Assembly: GCF_014356525.2 (NCBI RefSeq) | Contig: NC_052510.1 | Location: forward strand, 16,974,778 to 17,038,777 | DNA: 64,000 nucleotides | Origin: Nilaparvata lugens | Lineage: Eukaryota > Arthropoda > Insecta > Hemiptera > Delphacidae | Direction: 5' to 3' | Shown here: positions 1 to 11,445 of the stretch, one piece after another | Position numbering within the stretch: the stretch's first letter is position 1 | Layout of the letters: each line of letters starts with the position of its first letter | Translations under genes and position numbers: made by a program | Notes under the pieces: model-generated | What the model saw: the letters and a program-made list of their open reading frames with translations, nothing else | What the model was told of the DNA's origin: nothing | The model's database searches: none

Positions 1-2180
1 TGAAAAGTCACCAAAACTGTTTTTCAACGGAGATCAACTAGTTGATAAGAAAACGAGTTCTCAAAAATCAAGTTATTTTTTAAATCAATGAAAACCAAGT
101 AAAATTCTTAGATCAAGTAGCATGTCTTTGAAAAACAAATTTCACCCACAATTAAACGTCTTTTCATCTTACACTTTTAATTGAATCCACACAAAGTATA
201 CTACAGTAGTGTATATAGAATTTTTTTGGGGGGGGGCAAGGTTAATGTTAGGTTTTAAGTGATTTTAAGTAACACCCCATGATACTTGATATCAGTTTTG
301 TTGCTCATATTCAGTGGGTAATTACTACAGTAAGTTATCATAATATCATCTTTCTCATTCTGGTTTTGATTGTGATTTGAACTGTCAGACCATACAATGC
401 AGAATCAAAGAAGTTGACAAAAGATTAATAAGACTTCAATAAGAGATAGAATGCACTTAAAAAAGGAGATTGCAGATCGATTTTTCTCTATACTGGAATT
501 AATCTCTTGTTTTCTCATCTATATTTCCTAGTTTTTCTACATGTCCTTATGTCTTATCAGTATTATTGCTTATTGGCAACTGTCAGTTGAAGAAATAATA
601 TTTTTCAAATTAAAAAGAAAAAACTTGGGTACATAAAAAACTATTATGTATTATTCTGGTGCTAGATGTAACCTAGTAAAAACTATCTAGTTGGAAAAAT
701 GGAAAGCCGCAGGAAAACTCTCATTCAAAATTTTGCAGAAATCTGTTCACAATCAGTAGGCTGGTAGGCCTACTTACTATAGTACAGTTGAATGAAAAAT
801 CAAGTCGAAACTAGTTTTAAAGAAACCTGTTGATCGTTGACAACCAGGACCCCGTTAATCCAACTAGTTTCAAGTTAAATCAACGCCCACCTCCAGATCC
901 GACAAGAAAATGACCTTGTCCGAATTTGCCGGCTGCCAGTGACGTCATCCAGTGTACCACGTGACCCAGTTCAGTGCTGCGCTCCAACGGATTAAGTTGA
1001 AAAGCTTCTCATAACAGCCTGTTACAAATTCCCCCTCCCTACCACGAGCCATCCGAATGTGTGTCAAACTAGCGCGGCCCTGAAGGGTCGAAGACCCCTT
1101 TGCTGCTCACTGTTCACTGCTCACACAGCTCGCCCAATCACTCTTCGTTCTGGCCGACAAAAATATTTTGACACACTGCGATAGTCATAGTCATAGTTCA
1201 CGTAATATTTTATGATTCATTATATAGGAGCGATCGATCTAATAAATGGTAGACTCATGCCTAAATTATTATGTATCTTGATCCAAAAAATTTAGCTAGT
1301 CATCTTAGCCTACTGTAATCAATGATCTACACTTTGATTTTGTAAAATGATTTACACCTTTAATCTACTTACCCTATGCTTTATGTAGCCTATTCACCAA
1401 TAACTTACTTCAATACAGTACTTCATATTATGCGCCTACTGATTTTCCACCTATATTTCAATATAATGTACCTGATAGACTACAAAATACTGTACAGAAA
1501 AACTTGATATTCAACTTTATTTGTAGGTGCCTGTACCTACTCCAACACAATACACTGACATTGCAGTATTCTCTGTACAGTGGGCAAAAGAAGATGACCT
1601 GACCATACTCATGGATATGCGTCAATGAAAGCTCAATGATGAAATTCATTTGAGTAAAAAAAGACTAAGAAAATGATTATTGTTTCCATTTATGAATTAA
1701 TGGTACTTTTATATTGTAATATTCTTGGTTCAATGCGATTAGGTTTGCTGGAATACAAATTCAAATTCCAGTTTTTCATTATCTCTTATGATGTAACCCA
1801 GTGGTAGAAACGACCGACATACAGCATGCATAATCAAAACGTTTGTGAGTGAGCTTTCATAAAAATCTTCTGTGTAATCGAAGATTTGTCTTGATCTGTG
1901 TAATTGAAAACTCTTCTGGTTAAATAATTATTATGAACCAAGCTCAAGCATTTCTTGTTTCACGGTTAATCTGCAAGAGTATAATGGTTTTTTCCATCTC
2001 ATTGCAAAACGATTCTCATTTTAGATTTAATACGATCCATGAAATAAATTACAGAAGCTGAATAATCTAGAGTAATTGCCAGCAATTATTTTCATTTTAA
2101 AATCCAGTAATGATTTTCTCATGTGTTATTTTATAATTTATTATTGTACACCTCCCATAATGTGGATCGTTTATTTGCAG
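1..2180 (+). other. Upstream intron of Hr4 (no exon seen)
   Basis: No convincing exon is visible here. The first Hr4 exon in the window starts in the middle of the DNA-binding domain, so the exon for the first zinc finger and the N-terminus must lie further left, and this stretch is read as intron. It is AT-rich except for a GC-richer island at about 850-1150, listed separately. A short ORF on the minus strand at 1458-1649 has no recognisable product. Confidence 0.6.
880..1140. promoter_or_regulatory. GC-richer island with CRE, E-box and nuclear-receptor half-site
   Basis: In an otherwise AT-rich intron this stretch holds three textbook motifs within about 55 bp: tgaccttgtc at 911-920 (the reverse complement contains the extended half-site caaggtca), a palindromic CRE tgacgtca at 940-947, and an E-box cacgtg at 958-963. 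NR6/SF-1-type receptors bind extended AAGGTCA half-sites as a class. That this is an internal promoter or enhancer of Hr4 is inference from composition and motif clustering only. Confidence 0.35.
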
Positions 2181-5100
2181 GTGTAAGGGATTCTTCAAAA
2201 GGACTGTACAAAATAGAAGGGTGTATACGTGTGTGGCAGATGGTGTGTGTGAAATTAACAAAGCGCAGAGGAATCGATGCCAGTACTGTCGATTTAAAAA
2301 GTGCATCGAACAAGGAATGGTTTTACAAGGTTTGTATAACATTTAAATACAACAGAATAGATGAATTCAATAATGATAATAACATTTCTGATAAAAATGT
2401 AAATGTATATAACAATGAGGAAAGTGGTATCATAATATCTAAGGAAAACATAATAAAGATATTCGACACAATTAATATTGTAAGAATTTTAATAAAGTGA
2501 AAATCGGGGAGGAGGAGGAAAGAACCCCCACAACATCAAACAGCTGAGAAAGGATAGATAAGAAAGAATTAAATTGATGTGGGCACGGAGGCGAATGGAG
2601 CAGCACAACATGCACATAGCATAATAGTGACCCAAAATATTGATTAGATGTGCTCTCTCAAACGAGATATTCGAAGAAAGTGAACTTCAGTTTCATAATA
2701 TTATGTAATTAATCAATATCTTGATTCATTGGGAGAATTTCTGTAAACTTTAGATCCCCTTTACTGCAGGTAGTCTTTCAAAAAAATGATGAAAATTGTA
2801 TTTTTATGGCTTCAAAAACGTGTATTGGGCTTTTGTTAATGACTGTCTTCAATAATAAATTATTATTAAATTGGAATTATGTACTTATTTTCTGTTACGA
2901 TGAGGCCTTCTTTCTGAATACCCTGCTCATGTATCTAGTTTAACGAATTTAATAAACATTTAAAAGTTTATTGATTTTATTTGTTTATTTTTCAGCTGTG
3001 AGAGAGGACAGGATGCCTGGGGGAAGAAATTCAGGAGCTGTCTACAATTTATACAAGGTGGGTGAGCTCTCTGTCTCTATTCAGTTAGTTTTAAAATCTT
3101 ATAAATTATTTTAATTTTTAGACAAATTTTATACTGAAAGCATGAATCTTGAAAGCTGGCAGGATTCATTTGAGCCAAACACACTTTTATAAAATATGAG
3201 GCATAATTTTTCAAAAAAAATTAAAATTAGTTTAGTTTTTATAGCTCTACTGATCAACAAAAAATATGAGAAAGCATGTCTGAAAAATAGGAATAAGATT
3301 GAAGTTAATCTTAAATGCTTCAATCTTTATCACAGAATGTCTTTTCAGGTCAAATCTTCATTATTCCCATATGAAAATAGCTCTTTTGTGTACGGTACCA
3401 GGAGACATAAAATGATTTTCAACTATAATATTGCATTCGATATGTTTCCTGTTTATATAAACTGTCCTTCCACGTTCTTTTGAAGTATACTTTCCTATTT
3501 CTGTATTAATTTCAATACTCTTTAGTTCATCTCAGAAGAATTCAACATAATATTGATTCAATAAAAATGGTTGTGATCAACGAATCGTCTCGGTTTGTTG
3601 TTGCAGGTCAAGTACAAAAAGCACAAGAAGACGCAGAGAAATGGCCAGGTGAAGAATCAACAGGGACAAATACATGAAAAGCAGAAAATGGCCGGCCTGA
3701 CCATTACGTCTGAACACGGAATTCCACCGCACCTTGTCAATGGAACCATTTTGAAAACGGCGTTGACTAATCCCAGTGAGGTGAGAAACTGAAAAACTCG
3801 ATAATATAAATTTTACTGATTAACTAAAAATATCGAACTTAATGTACCCGGTAATAATTATAATTGTTTTTGAGTTTCTAAATTTACAACTTAGGAAATT
3901 GAAGAAGTTTTAAGCAAAAGCCTGTTTTTTCTTTTCCGACTGATGTATACTCTGACTGATGTATGTTTGCTCTATCAAATAAATAAATAGTTTGTAAATT
4001 TCTAGAAAAATAGGAATAAGATTGAAGTTAATCTTAAATGCTTCAATCTTTATCACAGAATGTCTTTTCAGGTCAAATCTTCATTATTCCCATATGAAAA
4101 TAGCTCTTTTGTGTACGGTACCAGGAGACATAAAATGATTTTCAACTATAATATTGCATTCGATATGTTTCCTGTTTATATAAACTGTCCTTCCACGTTC
4201 TTTTGAAGTATACTTTCCTATTTCTGTATTAATTTCAATGCTCTTTAGTTCATCTCAGAAGAATTCAACATAATATTGATTCAATAAAAATGGTTGTGAT
4301 CAACGAATCGTCTCGGTTTGTTGTTGCAGGTCAAGTACAAAAAGCACAAGAAGACGCAGAGAAATGGCCAGGTGAAGAATCAACAGGGACAAATACATGA
4401 AAAGCAGAAAATGGCCGGCCTGACCATTACGTCTGAACACGGAATTCCACCGCACCTTGTCAATGGAACCATTTTGAAAACGGCGTTGACTAATCCCAGT
4501 GAGGTGAGAAACTGAAAAACTCGATAATATAAATTTTACTGATTAACTAAAAATATCGAACTTAATGTACCCGGTAATAATTATAATTGTTTTTGAGTTT
4601 CTAAATTTACAACTTAGGAAATTGAAGAAGTTTTAAGCAAAAGCCTGTTTTTTCTTTTCCGACTGATGTATACTTGTATGTTTGCTCTATCAAATAAATA
4701 AATAGTTTGTAAATTTCTAGAAAAATAGGAATAATTGAGATTGAATAATCAAAATTAATTTAATTCTATCTTCTTAACCATCAAAAACCTTACTTCGAAA
4801 CGTAAATTATTATTGAAGTTTTTTCCCATCTTGTGAGACCAAACACCATATCGTATATTCATTTCATGACTATTGAAATTTTTTTGTTATTCTTCCAGTA
4901 GCAATACTGATTTCCAATAATGCTGTTGGTCACCTTAGCCACTTGGAATATTTGACTCAATAACCTCAAAAATTAAATAAATAAACCCTAAGTTGAACTC
5001 AAAGTAGAATAAATAGAATTGGGTAATACCAGATCTCTATGGTAATGCGAAATATATTCATAATTAATAAATAGGTTTTATCTCATAATACACTTTCCAA

Positions 5101-8100
5101 ACTAGGTAGTTTCTATACCAACAATCCCATAAACAATTATTTTATTGTACTTGATACTAGATCTGATTTCCTCTTTTATTCAAGTATCACTTCAATAGTA
5201 GGAAGAGGAAGATCGCTTTATCCTGTCACGCAGACTGAGTATGAAATAACTGTCCGGAAAAGGAAGTAGAAATGATCAGTCTGTGCGAATTTCTGGCGCT
5301 CTTTCCGAATCGGTACATGTACTTTCACTTTGCACTTTCGCTTTCTTTTTATTCATATTTCTGTTGTTGTTGGTGCCAATTCTCCCGGCCGGTGTAGACC
5401 TACACCACTTTCACTGTTATCTGCTGCTGCTGTCCACATATTCGGAGCAGTGCAGTGTAGTTTGCACTTCATTTCATTTTATTAAGGAACTACATTAAGG
5501 TGCGTACATATATACGCGCCTCCAACACGCTCCGCACTCGCTCCGATCATGATCGTTACGGAAGATGTTAGCTCTTCTCGCGTTCCACTCTTGCTCCCTG
5601 GTCGATCATCAATCGATCTGCTCGAGTCACGTTCGATTGCGGAGCAGTGCGAAAGTCTGTACGCACCTTTACATGAGAGTAGTGAGAAAAATATTGAAAA
5701 GAGCTGAGAGATGAGAAATAATAATATGATTAGGTAACTCATGTTGTTGAATCATCCTTCTTTACTTATATACAGTAGATGAATTGAAAATATAAATCAG
5801 TACCAAGTGGATTTGAATACATTTTTCATCATCATTCTCTTCCTTAAATTGCAAGCATACAGTACCGGTATTAATTTGAAACATTTTAAAACTGTTTTAC
5901 TTGAATTACACAAATTTTCTATTAAGTAAATTAATAATCTCAGTTCTCATCCATTTTACATGAAGGCTACTCTTGATATTAAATAAATTATTTATGTACT
6001 CTCCACATACATGAATTGAAAGTACAGTATTAATTTAAAGTCTTCATGCCAATTTTCTTCTATCATCTAGGAAGAAAAATACAAGTCGTCAAGTCACGTC
6101 AATAGTTCACTCACAAACTTATTTGATACTATACAGTATGGATCATTGATAAAAATTATTTCAAATCGCAGTTCTATAACCGCTCATTCCATAATTTATA
6201 ATATTACGTAACCATAATTTAAGTACTCTATTACTTGTATTTAATATTTTATATCATTGTATATTTTTGTACTTACCGTGTAGTGGAATAAGAAAATTTT
6301 TTATTTGATTTCCATATTTCATTTAATAGAATAATTAAAATTGCAGGTGATTCATTTGAGGCAAAGACTGGACACTGCAGTGAGCTCGTCAAGGGATCGC
6401 GCTCTTTCTGAAGAGGGGGCCGTTCACATGATCAACAGGCTTATTGAGTGCGATGAATTCCAGGACATTGCCACATTAAGGGTGAGTTTTTTATCCGATT
6501 AGAATAATGAATTTCACATAATAATTCACCACAAATCAATCATTATTGAATATTATAGTCTTCACTGACTCGAACAAGTTATTTTTGCAACAAAAGATAT
6601 TAGGCCTATCTACCTCTTGATGCAGTAGTATTGGAGAAATTTTTTGATAAAGTAATAAAAGCTAAAAAAACAGGCATTTTTTCATGTTTATAATAATCAT
6701 TAATCATTATAACGATCGTAGTTCTCAATTTGACAATTTGTCTTAAGGTAAAATAAAAACTATATTAATTATGTTATACATAATTATGTTGAACTGACAA
6801 TATCGTTCTTATTTCACCTTAATATGTACAAATGCCACAAAATCTCTGTTCATAGTGTAAATTTCTCTTAATATATCATTTTTCATTTTTCAGAATATGG
6901 ATGACTTGCTGGAGCACAAAACAGATCTATCGGATAAACTGATGCAAATTGGTGACTCGATAGTCTACAAACTGGTCCAGTGGACGAAGAGGCTTCCCTT
7001 CTATCTGGAACTTCGTGTTGAAGTATGACAACATTGAATACAAATGATAATAGAATACCTTATCAAAATAATTTTTTATTTGGTAAAATTTTACTGAAGA
7101 CAGTGGAACATTCAAGTGAGATACTAAATTTGATAGGATCTCCGTTTTTGTAAATTCATTCATGATTCTACATGATGCACTCAAGAGCAGATGCTCTCGC
7201 AAAATTTAGTTGAAAGTGTTCAAAACAAACAATTCACTCAAAAAGGAAGAACAATAAACAATTTTTAAAGAATAAATAATGGCGCTAATACAATTATTAG
7301 AAATGTTTTTTTGGCATTTTATACAATAAAAATAGTGTTCTTTGAAGGAAATTTTTCCCATGGCAAAGTGCCGTCTGGGCGAGAGGAAGAATTTCTACAG
7401 ATTTCTACAGTGATGCAAGTTTGATGCCTAGTGGGATCGGACTCCCCATAATAACTATGTTGTATTTAAATATGTCAATCTGGGAATCAAGATTCTGCTT
7501 CTATTTATTATGTATTTATTGGGAAATGTTTGTTGCTCAGGTACATACAAGACTGCTGACACAAAAGTGGCATGAACTGCTGGTGTTAACAACGTCGGCC
7601 TACCAGGCGATTCACGGGCCACACAAAATGGGAAGCTTCGATGGTCCCGAAGACTTCAACCGTGAGGTAAACAATTCATGGCACCAATTCATACAAACAT
7701 AATCAAATTTATTGATTTTGGTAGCTTATTTCATCTGATTTCGGAAGAAGCTTGCAATTTGTTCGTGAGATATAAATATATAGGATATGCATGGCTTCAA
7801 ATACTATAGAAAATGCCATAGTTAATAATAATAAAAATATTAATATCATGTGACCTGGCTGGCTCAGGTCAGGTGTCAGAGTATCAGGTTGCACCTAATC
7901 AATTTAAGGGCCTCTGACATGATATGACTATTTTAGAAATCTTTGACCGATGTCTTAAAGTGTTCATCCAAAACACGGGCGTTTTTAGTGTAATATAATT
8001 ATGATATAATAAGTAATAGAATAAACATTGAAAATAGAAATATTTCAACTCACAGTTAAGCATGTCTAACGTTAAGCTTTTGTAAGAAATTCGTCAGACT

Positions 8101-10916
8101 GGATGGATCTCCAACACCGATGGAGGATTGTAATAATAATAGATAATGATACATTCTCATAATCATACAAAGAGTGATAGCCCTGATAAAAATATTAATT
8201 TGTTTACTTCTATACAATAGTTGAAACTTCTGTTACTCTGCAACTGAATGGTTTTGGCAGTAATTAAGTAAATCAAAATGTATTCAAGAGTATTAAGATT
8301 ACACTAATGCTATGATTGTATTAATAATGATGATTTTTTGTTATTTTTGTCAGGTTTCCAACAACCTTTGTACGTTACAAAACTGTTTAACGTCGATGAT
8401 GGGCAGAACCATCACGATGGACCAACTGCGGCAAGATGTGGGATTGATGGTTGAGAAGATCACCTACGTCACACTCATGTTTCGCCAGATCAAACTCCGA
8501 ATGGAGGAGTACGTCTGCTTGAAAGTTATCATCATGCTCACTCCTAGTAAGTCATATACTCATTCATTCAGATTATTATTATAAGTATTCAATTGATACA
8601 GTATCATATTACATAAAAAAACACAGTCATCTAGTGAGGTCCACATTATGAAGTCAGTGGAACAGTTGAGACAACAGCGTTGCCAATTCTCTGCGTTGTC
8701 AGTGCTATGGCCTATAGCTGATGTAATGAAACGGTAATTGTTCATTCTTGTTAATAATAATCATTTATATTCATCTTGTTATAATATAATCATTTATTTT
8801 CACAATTGAGATTAAATATTTTGGTAATTGGCCTGAATTAGATTTCCACATCGTTTAAAAACAATCTGGCAACGTTGCGGAGCTAGAAAAGGATAGCGCT
8901 ATCTGCTGTGTCTTATGACAGACAAGGTTAGCAACACTAGTGTTAATAAAGTGCTGACTTTACAACGTCGACCTCACTACAGATTTACTAGAGGCTCGTG
9001 CATCCTTTTCAAAATACAACAATGTATTCTACTTTCTTCATTCTGTAGTATTTTCATCAATTTTTCTCAATATTATTTCTTGATTATATTATCTCGTTAT
9101 TTGCTTCATTGACGATAGCATACCGTTACCAATGTTTTTTTCAATCAGGATTATTCATTCTTCAATAAAATAATGAAAATAAAAAAATGATTGGGAAAAG
9201 ATCAACAGGCACAGCTTAAAACTGACATTTCTTTCCCGAATTTTCAATGTTAAAAAAAATTAAATATTATTTCACTTTATCAATGTGAGTCCATTTTCCC
9301 GTTCAAAAATACACAAGTGTCGGTAGAAATCAGCCTGTAATTTATACTTTTATTGGTTCAAGATACACTATTATACTAAAATAATATACTTGAAATGTAA
9401 GACCTATTTGGTTATTATTGTCTCTGAAATGAGTATTTTTCACAAATTGAAAGCAGAATATGTGTGATTCTAAATTTAAATTTCGTGTAATATTTGAATG
9501 TAATAAAGCATTGTGTTGCTTTTAGCACGAGGTGGTTCAAGCGAGCTGGAGACGATTCAAGAGAGGTACATGACCTGCCTCAAGACATACGTCGAGCATA
9601 CCTTTCCGCAGCAGACCAACAGGTTCAACGAGCTGCTACTACGGTTACCTGAGGTCAGTACAATACAATCAAATTCAATTATTAGGTATACAATTGCGAA
9701 AAATTTCACTTTTTAACATAGAATATATCAGAAACAACAGGTGAAAATTTGTGTGATAATGCACACACAAAATTAATGCTATGTCAATATTAGAGTAGAT
9801 GCAAATCGGCAACATCGGAGTAGAATTAGGCACTTTTACTTCTTTAAGTAAATCACTGATACAAACATACAAAACGTACATACTTTTTTGTATAATCACT
9901 GATACAAACATACAAAACGTACATACATTTGTTCATTTTGCGTAGGTTCGCATCATCACATACAGTTCCACCTTTCTCCTCGCCTGGAATTGTATTATCA
10001 CATAAAATTCCTCCTTTTCCCTCACACTTGTAGGTTATTCGAGTTTTTAACAAACGATAGTATAAGAATAATTTATTAGAATAACGCAAAGACCTTAAAG
10101 AGATATGCATCTTTAAGGTCTTTGGAATAACGTCAAAAGGAAATGTTTAACTTGAGCACTCAAAAATTAAACTTTACATCTAGATCAACGTTTTTAAAAT
10201 TTTAAATGAAATATTTTATTTATTTTCTACTTTCTTTAAACAATATTATTATAGATTGGTAAGTGTAGTTTGCAGTTCACTATAGGGTAATCAGATTGCT
10301 AATCCAGATTATTAATAATGTAGTTGAATTATAAAATTGAACTGCCTCATTTATCAAATGAATAATTAATTGAGATTTCAATCGAATTACAAGGAGTTTT
10401 TACAAAAGAGTTATTAAATTCATTTGAATAGCATGAAGGGTAGAATAGTTTGTTGCTTTACTTTCGTTCATGAGTTTATTTGTAGGGAGTTTTATCCAAA
10501 AGAGCTTTTCTACTTTGAAGACCATGAAGTCTAATTATATATCTTTGTTGTTGTTTAGACACGGTTTATCTTTGATTATCTCTATTTAAATATTTAAAAT
10601 ACACTTAATTTTTGTGATGAGCTGAGGTATGCATTTCACTCCTGATGAGAAGCTTCATCAGCCTCAGTATTTTTTTTAATATTTACAAAGATACACAGTG
10701 GCTAATTATATATTTTTATGCATCTTTTCATCAATACGGTAGGGTTTATTTACTATAGATAACATTTTTATAATTGTAGTAATATTATAATTTTATTTAA
10801 AATTCAATTAATTAATTTGTTGATTGATATTTCAGGTTCAGTCAGCAGCGTCGTTATTGCTGGACAGTAAGATGTTCTACGTGCCCTTCCTGCTCAACTC
10901 GACCATTCAGAGATAG
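2181..10916 (+). CDS. Hr4: Nuclear hormone receptor HR4 (GRF, NR6-like), 3' nine exons
   Basis: Ligand-regulated-type transcription factor; in insects HR4 acts in the ecdysone cascade and growth control. Exons: 2181-2329, 2996-3057, 3607-3780 (second copy 4330-4503), 6347-6481, 6894-7022, 7541-7666, 8354-8546, 9526-9653 and 10836-10916, all with AG/GT borders. Joined with one copy of the duplicated exon they read 391 residues without a stop. The first exon opens at the P box ([10 protein letters not shown]) and continues through the second zinc finger ([17 protein letters not shown]). A basic C-terminal extension follows ([20 protein letters not shown], then KYKKHKK). The hinge contains [19 protein letters not shown]. 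The ligand-binding domain runs from about [14 protein letters not shown] to the C-terminal end [14 protein letters not shown]. These blocks match Drosophila Hr4 as I remember it. The first zinc finger and N-terminus lie left of the window. Confidence 0.93.
3282..4719. repeat. 723-bp tandem duplication around an Hr4 exon
   Basis: Unit 1 is 3282-4004 (723 bp) and unit 2 is 4005-4719 (715 bp). By eye they differ by one substitution (actcttt against gctcttt upstream of the exon) and one 8-bp indel in the downstream intron. The 15-mer gaaaaataggaataa (last base variable in context) begins both units and recurs right after unit 2 at 4720, so the breakpoints lie in short pre-existing homology. Confidence 0.9.
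4330..4503 (+). CDS. Hr4: Second copy of the Hr4 hinge exon (58 codons)
   Basis: This exon is identical in its 174 nt to the exon at 3607-3780 and has the same ttgttgcag acceptor and gtgagaaact donor. It encodes VKYKKHKK through TALTNPSE. Because 174 is a multiple of three and both borders are phase 0, the receptor could contain either copy or both in tandem without a frameshift; using both would duplicate the basic KKHKK patch and the conserved hinge block. Which form is expressed cannot be told from DNA. It may also be an assembly error from two haplotypes. Confidence 0.75.
5497..5669. mobile_element. Hairpin MITE, 173 bp
   Basis: Terminal inverted repeats aaggtgcgtac (5497-5507) and gtacgcacctt (5659-5669) bound a GC-rich, partly self-complementary core unlike the AT-rich intron around it. 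The flanks share tacat, which may be the target-site duplication. It has no coding capacity. The superfamily is not assigned. Confidence 0.65.
9851..9926. repeat. Two-copy tandem repeat, 33 bp, period 43
   Basis: The 33-bp sequence starting aatcactgatacaaacatac occurs at 9851-9883 and again at 9894-9926 without a mismatch. It lies in the last Hr4 intron. Confidence 0.85.
10079..10132. mobile_element. 38-bp palindromic mini-transposon with 8-bp target-site duplication
   Basis: The element at 10087-10124 is almost only two inverted arms (caaagaccttaaaga and its complement) around a core of about 8 bp. It is flanked on both sides by the exact octamer gaataacg (10079-10086 and 10125-10132). The same termini bound a 244-bp element at 32016-32259. 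An 8-bp duplication is known for the hAT and P superfamilies. Confidence 0.8.
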
Positions 10917-11445
10917 TAGCAGGCAAGGCAGCAGGCAACGACAGCAACTAGTTAATAACGACAGCGATTATTGCAATTAGGCTGCCACTCTGTTGTAATG
11001 ATAGCGCTAGCAGAAGATAGGTGAGCTGTGATCATGGGCCTCGCGCCTCCCGCTCTTCAAGCCACAGTTACCATCCTGTTTTGGATTAGAAAAAGAGGCT
11101 TAACCACACTCTTATTAATTTAAAAACCAAGTTATAAATAATAGTAAGAGTAATTTTATTGATAATAAACGCACGACTGATTAAATATGACTGCCAGCTG
11201 TACGAGGTCTTGCCTTTCACAACAAATGTTATTGGTTTTTTACAATGAGTATTTGAAAAACTTTCGAGAAAGGCTGAAAGCAAGATTATTTCCGTCAAAT
11301 TACTATGACGACATGAACCAAAGTCCAATTTTCATCCAATATTCCCACATTTTACATCACTACCCATTCATCAAAGTCATCGTGTAGTAAATATTCGTCA
11401 TTCATGAACCTCAACAGAATATTATGGAATAATATTGTCAATAAA
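10917..11445 (+). other. Hr4 3' UTR with first poly(A) signal
   Basis: The region follows the Hr4 stop at 10914-10916. The first aataaa downstream is at 11440-11445; the true cleavage site may be further right. No other exon was seen here. Confidence 0.5.

Noticed and set aside
2123..2500. 125-codon plus-strand ORF over the Hr4 DNA-binding exon.
   Set aside because: It is the wrong frame; the zinc-finger frame starts at 2181 and is interrupted by the donor at 2330.
5283..5498. 71-codon plus-strand ORF rich in Leu and Phe, membrane-like.
   Set aside because: It lies in an Hr4 intron, runs into a MITE border and has no homologous motif; hydrophobicity follows from T-rich sequence.
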